A DNA stretch of 64,000 nt from Thalassomonas sp. RHCl1 (GTDB taxonomy: Bacteria; Pseudomonadota; Gammaproteobacteria; Enterobacterales; Alteromonadaceae), in NCBI RefSeq assembly GCF_947387555.1, contig NZ_CANDNZ010000001.1:248001-312000 (forward strand). Direction: 5' to 3'. This document shows, one piece after another, positions 42,343 to 50,393 of this stretch. Under the pieces are notes generated by a model that was not told the DNA's origin, did no database searches, and was given only the letters and a program-made list of their open reading frames with translations. A program made the translations under genes and the position numbers. Position 1 is the first letter of the stretch. Each line of letters starts with the position of its first letter.

Positions 42343-42645
42343 ATGAAATCATTAGTCCTTTATTTGTGCTTGTGCTTTGTTTTGTGCTTTTTTTATCCGG
42401 CTTATGGCGCATCCCAGACCTTTCGTGCCAGTGTTACTGCGGTGGATATACAAAAATATCCGCCAGAAATAACCTTGCTGGGAGCATATGATAAGTGTCG
42501 CTTGGTACGTGCTTTTAAAAAAGATCCTGAGCATTCTGCCTGTTATCTGTATCAAGATGAGCAACAACTTTGGGTGCTCAAGTCTTATGCCGCGATCTGT
42601 AAAACCCGGTGCGTGCATAAAGGGGCGGCAATTACAACGGACTAA
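42343..42645 (+). CDS. Small secreted cysteine-containing protein, unknown function
   Basis: 100 residues from the ATG at 42343; the open frame upstream runs through the yaaA terminator and is not plausible. Signal peptide MKSLVLYLCLCFVLCFFYPAYG, mature part about 78 residues beginning ASQTFRASV with Cys in DKCRLVRAF, SACYLYQ, ICKTRCVHK (possible two disulfides). No ribosome site is obvious. The last 14 bases overlap, tail to tail, the usher gene on the other strand. I do not recognise the family. Confidence 0.55.
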   Translation: MKSLVLYLCLCFVLCFFYPAYGASQTFRASVTAVDIQKYPPEITLLGAYDKCRLVRAFKKDPEHSACYLYQDEQQLWVLKSYAAICKTRCVHKGAAITTD

Positions 42646-45600
42646 GTTCCTGCTGCAATAGTGACCTTGCTCTCACCCTGGGTTTTTCCGGTGTTAGTGC
42701 GCTGTATTTTGCCAAAGTGCAGTTTTCACCATATTCATTATTGAAAGGGCCGGCAATAAAGCTGTAATAATTCTGTTCTTTTACCCGCCGTTTGGTGATG
42801 AGCAGTTGTTCCTGAAACAGTTTTTTGGGGTTGATTGAAGTAAAGGCGCGGTAAGAGGCCAGCTGGCAGAAATAACTTTTTTCAGTTGAATTTTTAATGA
42901 TGTTATGGCTTTTTTTCAAGGCAATATCCAGATCCCGGAGGGTGTAAATATGATGCCAGTTGCTGCCTTGGTAGCGGTTGTCAGCCAAGAGCAAACTTTC
43001 TTTAAAAGGTGTCTGGGTGGCGACATCGGTTTTAACCGACTGGGCAAGCGATTTTGAAAGGTACGGGCCTGCGACTAAATAATAGCGCTGACGGTGTTGG
43101 TGATAATAAATCTGGACATCAAAATGCTCTGCCTGGAGCGGCATAACGGCACTGGCTATATCCCGGGCATTGGCGAACGCGCCGAGCTGAATATAAAATT
43201 CACCCTTATCATCATCGGTCAGCTGTGTGTTGTTTTGCCCGGTGATATATTGTTGATCGGCCAATAAAATGTCGTCAAGCACTATGGCATCTCCCATCTC
43301 TGGGGCGATGATTTTGTTGGGTAAATTCAGGATCTCAAGTTGTTGCTCGCTGATCAGCTCTGAATTGACCGACAAACGGTATTGGCCCGGGGGGATTTTA
43401 GAAAAGACGAAATAGCCGTCAACTTCCGTCAGGGTTTGGGCGACTTGCTCGCCGGCGCTGTCGATTAAAGTCACGCTTTGATTGGCACTGGCACGGGTTT
43501 TACCTTTAATGCTTTGATAGATAGTGCCTTCAATATCATTGACGGCAACAACCGCCATATTGATATGGTTAATGCCGCCGTTATGGGTGTGGATCAGCAC
43601 CTGATCCAGTTGTGCCTGCAAAAAGGGATCCGGTAAGGTTTGCTCTGAAATAGATAACTTTTGTCCGCCAAATGTGCTGGGTAACAGTACTTTTCCCTTA
43701 AGGTTGGTTTTGCGTGAACTCCATTTATGATGGCCGTTAAAACCTATATCTTGGAGCGGCTGCTCACCGTGATCAAAGATATTGTTGCGATTGCTGTCAA
43801 TAAAGGCTGTTGCTTCAATAACACCGGCGTTAAGGGCTTGTGGCTGCAACCAGAGTAATTCGTTATTGGTATGATCATAACCCAGGGTGCCGCTGATCCC
43901 GAGAGACAGTTGCCAGTCACCCTGTTCATTTAAGCCTGAGGATAATTGAAAGTTATACTGCTTATGGCGGTAGGTAAAATTGTGGCTTAAGTTGTACTTA
44001 GTTGCCTGGTTGGGGTTATAACGCAGCTGGGTTTGATTATAGGTTTTAAGTTGCTGTGGCCAGCGAATATCGGTGCGGATCTGCTTGATTTCCTGGTTGG
44101 AAAACGGATACCAGTCAAGGGTTGTCGACAGGCGCCATTGTTCGAGGTTATATCCGAGAAATATTTGATGGCTAGTGCTTTGACTGCTGCCATCATCAAA
44201 GGAAAGGCTATTAGAGAGTGTACCTCGAGATAAGCGCTTGCTGAAACTTAAATTGGCGAAATTACGTGCCTTTCCGGCATTATCGACCTGGTGGCTAAGG
44301 CGGCTATTCCAGCCCAGGCCACCTAAATAATCTGTGGTGCCGTTAAGTTTGATGCTGGATCTTGATGTCAGCGCGTTATCGGCGTGTAGGGCGCTGACAA
44401 AGCGGTCAAAGTAACTGTGGTCGATTTTCAAGCGGACTTTTTCACTGAGGTTACCGGAAAAACCGGCAAAAAGCGCCGTTCCCTGTTCCAGATCTTTCGC
44501 CAGTTCGATATTGTAATCGCCACCGGCGGCTAGACCATGAAAGTTGCTCGAGAGATAATAATGGTCCCGGTTGTTTTCCCTGACATAATGTCCGTTGACA
44601 TCCAGGGTAAAGTTGTCGCTTAAACCGTAACTGACACCTGTTTTTGCCGAACGTTCAACCCCGGAAGTGATCGCCGGATCCGGGCCGATAAAGCGTTGGT
44701 TGGCATCAACATACTCAAGCAGATAATTCCAGTTTCCCTGTTTGAGCAGATTACTGCCGACATTGATGCTTTGGCTACGGGTCTTTTGCTGTCCCTGCGG
44801 ACCATAGAGCTTTATTTCGAACAAGTTATTACCGTAAAAAGTATCGACCTCATCAAAGACAATACGGTTGTCATCCCCGGCCTGTGCGGTAGCGACAAAT
44901 TGGCCATTTCGATACAGCTCGGCCTCCCACCCGGGTAAGGCGGGCTCTTCTAAAGTAATAGTACTGAAGGAGCTGTTATAGGCAGGATTAGTGTTAGACA
45001 AGTGCAAACCTGCGCCAGAGGTTGCGTTATGAATTAATTCATCCCTTTGCGACTGGATATCGCCAAACTGGTAGCTGATGCCATGATCGGGATCATTTTC
45101 AAGGGGCAGGTCGATTTGCCGGGAGAACCTGAGAAATTGATTCGTGGTATCATTGTTTTGGTTAATGCGCAGCTGGGTGCTGTGGGCGAATAAGTCGAAA
45201 AAGCTGTTTAATCTTAGTTGGTCCGATGATTTTTTTGTTGCCGAATTATAACTATGTTTGAGGTTATAGGTCGTCGTGGGGTGGCTATAAAGGTGATAAT
45301 TGTCGGCAACAACCAGATCCGGCAACCGGACAGTGTGTACTTTCGGCGTACGAACTTCCTGCGATGCTTTTTTTAAAATCGCCAGCGGGATGTCGGTTTG
45401 AAAGGAAATCTGTTGCAGGGAATAATCAAAGTGATATTCGCTGTTTAGCAACAGGTTCAATAGTCCGGCATCAAAGTAATGATCGAAATCATCACTGGTC
45501 CAGAAAAAAAGCCCCTGTTTATCTGAGGATTTATCCGCGGGCGCTGCCGCTGAAAGCACCGGCAAAGCATAGGGGATGTTATCGTCCAAGCTGTTGCCGT

Positions 45601-45949
45601 TTAGCTGGTTTTCATCAAGTTTTAGCGGTAATTTGAGTATATCCTGTAATACCGACAGAGGTAATAATAACTTTTGCTGAACTTGGTATATCTCCATATC
45701 AGCAGCAACCGACTGGCCGTTAAGACGCAAATTGACGATCAGTAACTGGTCATCGGTGACCGGCATGAAATAAAACGGCTTGTTTTCGAGCACGCCGGCC
45801 ATTCCTTTTGCAAAAAGAAGCGAAAAACTTAAGATCATAACCTGCAAAGTGATGATCGACCAAGCTCTCACCGGTAAAGCTTTTACCGGTGAGAGCTTGA
45901 GCCTAAAGAGGTGCGCTATTATCGAGCTAAAATAGCGAAACATCAGCAT
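42632..45949 (-). CDS. Outer-membrane usher of a TcfC/CS1-like chaperone-usher system with tandem C-terminal SPOR-like domains
   Basis: 1105 residues. An unusually long basic N-terminus precedes a hydrophobic segment (about 31-50), then a periplasmic N-domain, a long beta-barrel-like region (about 220-740) with plug-type strands ITLEEPALPGWEAELYRNGQ and SINVGSNLLKQGNWNYLLEY, typical of TcfC-like ushers, a calcium/EF-type FIDSNRNNIFDHGEQPL, a carboxypeptidase-regulatory-like Ig domain (EVDGYFVFSKIPPGQYRLSV) and then two regions with the SPOR pattern: 916-985 (GEFYIQLGAF...YYLVAGPYLSKSLAQ) and 1024-1090 (KSYFCQLASYRAF...YYSFIAGPF). Follows pilin and chaperone genes. M37 with GCAGG before it is an alternative start; it would shorten the signal region and leave an 18-bp hairpin outside the ORF. 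Confidence 0.75.
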   Translation of the reverse strand: MLMFRYFSSIIAHLFRLKLSPVKALPVRAWSIITLQVMILSFSLLFAKGMAGVLENKPFYFMPVTDDQLLIVNLRLNGQSVAADMEIYQVQQKLLLPLSVLQDILKLPLKLDENQLNGNSLDDNIPYALPVLSAAAPADKSSDKQGLFFWTSDDFDHYFDAGLLNLLLNSEYHFDYSLQQISFQTDIPLAILKKASQEVRTPKVHTVRLPDLVVADNYHLYSHPTTTYNLKHSYNSATKKSSDQLRLNSFFDLFAHSTQLRINQNNDTTNQFLRFSRQIDLPLENDPDHGISYQFGDIQSQRDELIHNATSGAGLHLSNTNPAYNSSFSTITLEEPALPGWEAELYRNGQFVATAQAGDDNRIVFDEVDTFYGNNLFEIKLYGPQGQQKTRSQSINVGSNLLKQGNWNYLLEYVDANQRFIGPDPAITSGVERSAKTGVSYGLSDNFTLDVNGHYVRENNRDHYYLSSNFHGLAAGGDYNIELAKDLEQGTALFAGFSGNLSEKVRLKIDHSYFDRFVSALHADNALTSRSSIKLNGTTDYLGGLGWNSRLSHQVDNAGKARNFANLSFSKRLSRGTLSNSLSFDDGSSQSTSHQIFLGYNLEQWRLSTTLDWYPFSNQEIKQIRTDIRWPQQLKTYNQTQLRYNPNQATKYNLSHNFTYRHKQYNFQLSSGLNEQGDWQLSLGISGTLGYDHTNNELLWLQPQALNAGVIEATAFIDSNRNNIFDHGEQPLQDIGFNGHHKWSSRKTNLKGKVLLPSTFGGQKLSISEQTLPDPFLQAQLDQVLIHTHNGGINHINMAVVAVNDIEGTIYQSIKGKTRASANQSVTLIDSAGEQVAQTLTEVDGYFVFSKIPPGQYRLSVNSELISEQQLEILNLPNKIIAPEMGDAIVLDDILLADQQYITGQNNTQLTDDDKGEFYIQLGAFANARDIASAVMPLQAEHFDVQIYYHQHRQRYYLVAGPYLSKSLAQSVKTDVATQTPFKESLLLADNRYQGSNWHHIYTLRDLDIALKKSHNIIKNSTEKSYFCQLASYRAFTSINPKKLFQEQLLITKRRVKEQNYYSFIAGPFNNEYGENCTLAKYSALTPEKPRVRARSLLQQELSPL
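45861..45899 (-). repeat. 18-bp perfect hairpin at the 5' end of the usher gene
   Basis: CAAGCTCTCACCGGTAAA and its exact inverse flank GCT. It lies 51-89 bases into the usher ORF as annotated. The stem is long enough to stop ribosomes or RNases; no T-run follows. It may lower usher yield relative to pilin, or lie upstream of the real start (45841). Confidence 0.8.
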
Positions 45950-45960
45950 GGAGACAGGCT

Positions 45961-46731
45961 TTAGTTGATGGTCATGGTTTCCGTGATTTCGATATTTCCG
46001 CCGTACTTGGCCCGTTCCTGATATTCTATGGTAACTTTCCCGCGGCTATCCTGCGTCATGGGGATATAGACTTTTCGGCGGGCTAATGGCGGATATATGG
46101 CTATACCGTTAACACGACCTATTTCATCGTTATTTTCATCACGTAAGACAAAGTCACCGTAAAGAGAGCGTTCGCCGCTCAGTTGTTGCCACAATTGAAT
46201 TGCCGGTCGGCTATTTTGCATGATCAGTTGCGGGCTCTCTATTGTGCTGCTAGCACTGAGTTTACCGTGGCGGACGATAACTGGAATATTGTAGGCCAGT
46301 TTTGAATTCATGCTTAATCCGTTTGCTCCGGCACTTTTGGCGGCAGAGCCGGTGATTTTCAGCACAGCCCGATATTCGCCTGGTGCTAAATTGGCGGGTT
46401 TTCTGATACTGAACCGTACTGCCTGACGGCTATTACCTTCGATAATACCGCGCCTGGGTGAATAACGAAGTAATTTTTTAGCCGAAAAAGGCACGGCCTG
46501 GCTGTTATCCACTTCCACCAGGGTGCCTTCTTCCGTCATATCCATATGGATCACTTGTATCGTATATTGCAAAGGGGTATTTTCGGTGTTGCGTATCACC
46601 AGGGAGTTGGTTTTGGTTTTATTATCAAAAAACAATCTGAATTCTGAAAGTGCCAGGCGGGCATGGGCATCCGGGCTGATAAAACTTATGCTTATCATCG
46701 CAAGGAAAAGAGAAATAAAAGATCTATACAT
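45961..46731 (-). CDS. Periplasmic pilus-assembly chaperone
   Basis: 256 residues. Signal peptide MYRSFISLFLAMISISFISPDAHA, mature N-terminus RLALSEFRLFFDNKTKTNSL. Two Ig-like domains as in PapD-type chaperones: SLVIRNTENTPLQYTIQVIH, YSPRRGIIEGNSRQAVRFSIR (the G1-type motif where donor strands pair), GEYRAVLKITG, then a C-terminal domain with RDENNDEIGRVNGIAIYPPLARRKVYIP. It fits the alternate/alpha-fimbrial family of chaperones, not the FGS/FGL classical branch. 217 bases after the pilin, with a hairpin between; 11 bases before the usher. Confidence 0.85.
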   Translation of the reverse strand: MYRSFISLFLAMISISFISPDAHARLALSEFRLFFDNKTKTNSLVIRNTENTPLQYTIQVIHMDMTEEGTLVEVDNSQAVPFSAKKLLRYSPRRGIIEGNSRQAVRFSIRKPANLAPGEYRAVLKITGSAAKSAGANGLSMNSKLAYNIPVIVRHGKLSASSTIESPQLIMQNSRPAIQLWQQLSGERSLYGDFVLRDENNDEIGRVNGIAIYPPLARRKVYIPMTQDSRGKVTIEYQERAKYGGNIEITETMTIN

Positions 46732-46876
46732 CTGGGTAACCTAACTGGGCCAATGCACGGGGCAGAGCTGATCGCCATTGGCTGTGCTATATCTCATTCA
46801 CTAAACAATTTATTATTAACGGTCGTTTTATAAAGCGTTAATGTTTAATATTACTGATGAATATGAAATTTGGTTG

Positions 46877-46908
46877 GTGGTAAAACTTCGTCAGCGAAGC
46901 TTTACCAC
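46877..46908 (-). other. Intercistronic hairpin between pilin and chaperone genes
   Basis: On the minus strand GTGGTAAAGCTTCG pairs with CGAAGTTTTACCAC (one G-U) around CTGA, 14 bp. No T-run, so more likely an mRNA-stability or processing element than a full terminator. Confidence 0.6.
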
Positions 46909-46949
46909 TTCTATTTAATATCATTAATGCGATGCTTAATCGCTAAAAA

Positions 46950-47465
46950 TTAATTAAAAGAAACGTTTACCGTATAGCCTACGGTATTGTCCGAACCGGC
47001 TACCAATTCTGTTGTTACCGCTAGTGCGCCGTATAACTTAACTGCAATATCGGTTGCCGAAGCATCTGTGGTGAATGCCGAGGCTACACCATCAGCAGTT
47101 GTTACTGTGGTAGTACCATCACTTGCTTCTGCAGCCGTAGTGTAAGTTAAGTTGGCGCCAACTTCACCGGTGACGGTGATATTATAGGCGGTGCTTTTTT
47201 CCAGGCCGGACACGGTGATCTCACCTTGAGTAATGGCTGCATCTGCGGCATCACAATCTCCGGTTACGGCACCCGCGGCATCCATAGTACAAACAGAGCC
47301 AACGATAACGTTCATTTTACCGAAATGCATGGCTGTCGCTTCAGCGAATGTTGGTTCCGTAAACGCTTTAACAGTGGCGAAATATGAACTTTCGGAGGCT
47401 AAAGCTGCTGTTGATGTGAGTGCCAGCAGAGATAACGGGAGTACTACTTTGTTGAGATTTTTCAT
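46950..47465 (-). CDS. Major pilin-like subunit (DUF4402-type)
   Basis: 171 residues. Signal peptide MKNLNKVVLPLSLLALTSTAALA. The mature part opens SESSYFATVKAFTEPTFAEA (an extended N-terminus that could act as donor strand), followed by MHFGKMNVIVGSVCTMD (Cys pair C-x11-C around GDCDAAD), ITQGEITVSGLEKSTAYNIT and alternating strands to a C-terminal GYTVNVSFN. These are the marks of small DUF4402 beta-sandwich subunits found with alternate chaperone-usher systems. AAGGTG precedes the ATG. First gene of the pilin-chaperone-usher operon. Confidence 0.75.
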   Translation of the reverse strand: MKNLNKVVLPLSLLALTSTAALASESSYFATVKAFTEPTFAEATAMHFGKMNVIVGSVCTMDAAGAVTGDCDAADAAITQGEITVSGLEKSTAYNITVTGEVGANLTYTTAAEASDGTTTVTTADGVASAFTTDASATDIAVKLYGALAVTTELVAGSDNTVGYTVNVSFN

Positions 47466-47498
47466 TTATACACCTTAATATTTTATTTGTTATTGCTT

Positions 47499-47546
47499 AA
47501 CGTGTTAATGCAACTCGATATTGAGTTGACACTGATTTAACACGTT
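47499..47546. promoter_or_regulatory. Nested inverted repeats upstream of the pilin gene
   Basis: Outer arms AACGTGTTAA (47499-47508) and TTAACACGTT (47537-47546) are perfect; CAACTC/GAGTTG pairs inside them at 47511-47528. They lie 34-81 bases before the pilin ATG, so they may be operators or a structured leader. Confidence 0.5.
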
Positions 47547-47722
47547 ATTTTCAAACTATCACAACTTCCTGTGATTAATGTTACAGTTTTATGACAATCG
47601 TTTAATTTATTGAAAAATAAACCTTTCTCTTAGTGTGGTTATTGTCTGTGCAGGCAGCAAATTTTTTATAGAGGACAGGTAGGGTCTATACTTAAAGGTG
47701 TCCTGTTTATCTGGAGTTGATG

Positions 47723-47947
47723 ATGGATGTAACCTTATTAGTGACTAAGTCTGATTACTGTTTGCCTAATTTGCAGTGCGAGTTTCAAAATTTAGGCGTG
47801 CCCTATCATATCGAATATATTGAGAATAACCCTGAGCTGGTCAGTGCCCATCAAATTCGCCACTCACCGAATATCCTGGTGGATGGGAAACTGGTTTTTC
47901 GCCACCAACCTACCCCGGGGGAATTGAAAGAATTTTTTGCCAGTTAG
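47723..47947 (+). CDS. Glutaredoxin-like thioredoxin-fold protein with one cysteine
   Basis: 74 residues from the ATG at 47723, placed 6 bases after GGAG; ATG 47720 and TTG 47717 are also in frame. The chain reads MDVTLLVTKSDYCLPNLQCE (first strand and helix with a Cys where CxxC would begin), VPYHIEYIENNPELV, RHSPNILVDGKLVFRHQPTPGEL (cis-Pro region SPN) and ends in a helix. This is a short thioredoxin/glutaredoxin fold, but the active site has only Y-C-L-P-N, so it is a monothiol or non-redox member. Partner unknown. Confidence 0.7.
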   Translation: MDVTLLVTKSDYCLPNLQCEFQNLGVPYHIEYIENNPELVSAHQIRHSPNILVDGKLVFRHQPTPGELKEFFAS

Positions 47948-47979
47948 AGGCTGGTCTGATCCCTCAAGGACATTTGCAT

Positions 47980-48006
47980 AAGGTGTTAAATCTTCTTTAA
48001 CACCTT
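47980..48006 (+). terminator. Hairpin after the Grx-like gene
   Basis: AAGGTGTTAAA/TTTAACACCTT, 11-bp perfect stem, 5-base loop; no immediate T-run, but CTTTTTT follows after about 25 bases. Confidence 0.55.
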
Positions 48007-48169
48007 CCCTTCGGTTTATCCGTCTTTTTTGGTTTTCCCTGCCTGACTACTTTTCAGTAAATTCTGGTGTCTTTATTGTTCAATAATAGGGATAATGCCA
48101 GTTTAATTCGCTCGTTGTTAGAAACATATTAGCGTTAACCATCTCTCCCCTGTGATAAAAGGATTTAAA

Positions 48170-48949
48170 ATGAACAAAGTTTATCTGATGCCCTTCATTG
48201 TTATGCTCGTCGCCACGCCGGTTGATGCACAAGAGGAAAAAAAGTCCTGGGAAATTTCCAGTGAATTAGGGATTATCCTTACCAGCGGTAATACCGAAAG
48301 CAGTACCTTAAAAGGAGCCATCACCGCCAAGCAGGAGCTGGAGCGCTGGCGTAATGAATATAAGTTTGAAACCTTATATAAAAAAGATGAAGTCAGTCAG
48401 GATGACGGCAGCAAGGACAATGAACGCACCAGTGAAAGGTATTTTGCCTCTGTCCAGGGGAATTATAAGTTAAATGAAGAGCACAGTTATTTATTTGTCT
48501 ACGGCTCGCACTTATCGGATTATTTCGGTGCTTACCGCAATGAAAGTGTGCTTTCCTTAGGTTATGGCCAACGTTTACTTAAAGGTAAAAACTATTACCT
48601 CGACGGGGAAATCGGTCCGGGTTATAAATATTTTGAATATGCCAAAGACAGTGCTGCCGTGGACAGTAAAGGTGATTTACTGGCGGGCAGCACAGACGGA
48701 GAGATGATCGCCCTGGGTAAGCTCAACTTTAACTGGGATATCAATGAATTTGTCGGTTTCCGCCAGAGCCTGGCAATGGAATACGGTAGCACCAATACCA
48801 AAAGCCGTTCGGAAACGGAGCTGGTCTCCAAACTCAGCGATGCCATGCAAATGAAGCTGGGCTTTTACATCACCCATAATTCCGATGTCGCCGACGATAA
48901 GGAAAATACCGATACCGAAACCTTAGTGACGCTGATCTATAATTTTTAA
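48170..48949 (+). CDS. DUF481 outer-membrane protein
   Basis: 259 residues from the ATG at 48170 (AAAGGA upstream). Signal peptide MNKVYLMPFIVMLVATPVDA. The mature part WEISSELGIILTSGNTESST, ERWRNEYKFETLYKKDE, ERYFASVQGNYKLNEEHSYLFVYG, LGYGQRLLKGKNYYLDGEIGPGYK and TETLVTLIYNF shows the short beta-barrel strands of the DUF481/YdiY salt-stress-induced outer membrane family. Monocistronic. Function of the family is not defined beyond stress induction. Confidence 0.88.
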   Translation: MNKVYLMPFIVMLVATPVDAQEEKKSWEISSELGIILTSGNTESSTLKGAITAKQELERWRNEYKFETLYKKDEVSQDDGSKDNERTSERYFASVQGNYKLNEEHSYLFVYGSHLSDYFGAYRNESVLSLGYGQRLLKGKNYYLDGEIGPGYKYFEYAKDSAAVDSKGDLLAGSTDGEMIALGKLNFNWDINEFVGFRQSLAMEYGSTNTKSRSETELVSKLSDAMQMKLGFYITHNSDVADDKENTDTETLVTLIYNF

Positions 48950-48993
48950 GCTGTGCTCTCTGGGGTTGAGGGTAGGTAGTCGAGAAGATAGCG

Positions 48994-49020
48994 GCTAAGC
49001 GGCATGAAGAGCCGCTTAGC
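48994..49020. terminator. Hairpin between convergent DUF481 and srmB genes
   Basis: GCTAAGCGGC/GCCGCTTAGC, 10-bp stem with a 7-base loop; lacks a T-run either way. Confidence 0.45.
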
Positions 49021-49052
49021 GATTGCTTAACCCAATAACGGATTAAGCCGGG

Positions 49053-50291
49053 TTATTTCTTTTTATTACGCTTGGCCTGTTTTTTCGCCTTAGCTTTTTT
49101 CTGGGCGGTGGTTTTTTTCACTTTGGGCTTTTTCAAGCCGACCTTTGCTTCTTTGTTTTTCGGCCGCAGTTCTTCGATGACACGGCGGGGCAGGCGCTCT
49201 TGCAGGTAGCGCTCGATCTTACCGATCACCGGCATATCATGGGCTTCCACCAGGGAAATGGCGGTGCCTTTGTTACCGGCGCGGCCGGTACGGCCAATTC
49301 TGTGCAGGTAGATATCGGCCTTGCGCGGCATATCAAAGTTGATCACATGACTGATATCGTCGATATCCAGGCCGCGGGCGGCAACATCGGTGGCCACCAG
49401 GATATTCACTTTTTCATCCTTTAAGCGTTCGACCGAGCTGTTGCGTTTATCCTGAGGCATCTTGCCTTCGAGCCAGGCACAGGGCAGTTCTTCGCCGTAT
49501 AACTTACCCGAGAGGTATTGCACGGTTTCCCGCTTATTGGCGAAGACCACGGCTTTTTTCACTTCTTCCTGTTTCAGGATGTTGGTGAGTAGCTTAAATT
49601 TGTGATCGACATTATCCGCCAGGTGCAGCCACTGATGGATCTTGGCTTTTTCCTTGCGGGAAGGATCTGATTCTAAATAAACCGGTTCGGTCAATACTTC
49701 TTTGGCAAAACGGATCACCGAGGAGCCTTCCAAAGTCGCCGAGAACAACATGGTTTGTTTGCGCCAGCGGGCTTCGGCAACGATGCGGTTGATGGTATCG
49801 GCAAAGCCCATGTCCAGCATGCGGTCGGCTTCATCCAAGATCAGGATTTCAATTTCCCTGGCATCAAACTGCTCATTTTCGATATATTCCATTAACCGCC
49901 CCGGGGTGGCGATCAGCATATCCGTGGTGGCGGTCAGAATATCTTTATGGCTGCCGTAGTTGACGCCGCCGGTGATCACGCCGGATTTTATTTTGGTTAA
50001 ACTGGTCAGTTTTTCCGTTTGCTCATGAATTTGCAGGGCAAGTTCACGGGTCGGCGAGAGGATCAATACCCGGGGAAAACCCGGTTTGGTTCTCGGGTAG
50101 TCAAGCAGATGCTGGGCAGCAGGCAAGATAAAAGCCGCGGTTTTACCCGTACCCGTAGGGGCTGATGCCAGGACATCTTTTCCTGCCATGGCTTCAGGTA
50201 ACACTAATTGTTGGATGGAAGTGGGCTTTTTAAAACCGGCGTTTTCGACACCGCCTAGTAATTCATTGTCTAAATCAAACTGCTCAAACAT
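49053..50291 (-). CDS. srmB: ATP-dependent RNA helicase SrmB
   Basis: 412 residues. DEAD-box motifs in order: KPTSIQQLVLP (Q motif), SAPTGTGKTAAF, SPTRELALQ, TPGRLMEY, LDEADRMLDMGF, SATLEGSS, VATDVAARGLDID and HRIGRTGRAG, then a Lys-rich C-terminal tail (about 370-412). The sequence tracks SrmB of E. coli, including the DYPRTKPGFPRVLIL stretch and RWRKQTMLFSATLEG. SrmB helps early assembly of the 50S ribosomal subunit. Tail composition is normal for the family. Confidence 0.92.
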   Translation of the reverse strand: MFEQFDLDNELLGGVENAGFKKPTSIQQLVLPEAMAGKDVLASAPTGTGKTAAFILPAAQHLLDYPRTKPGFPRVLILSPTRELALQIHEQTEKLTSLTKIKSGVITGGVNYGSHKDILTATTDMLIATPGRLMEYIENEQFDAREIEILILDEADRMLDMGFADTINRIVAEARWRKQTMLFSATLEGSSVIRFAKEVLTEPVYLESDPSRKEKAKIHQWLHLADNVDHKFKLLTNILKQEEVKKAVVFANKRETVQYLSGKLYGEELPCAWLEGKMPQDKRNSSVERLKDEKVNILVATDVAARGLDIDDISHVINFDMPRKADIYLHRIGRTGRAGNKGTAISLVEAHDMPVIGKIERYLQERLPRRVIEELRPKNKEAKVGLKKPKVKKTTAQKKAKAKKQAKRNKKK

Positions 50292-50393
50292 GCTTGTCTA
50301 TTGTATTGGAAATCAGGATGTGCAGATTATAGTGGCAAAGTGCTTTTTTTCCTAAGCTTCTTATGAAATTTCACCCAAATCGTTATTTTTTGC

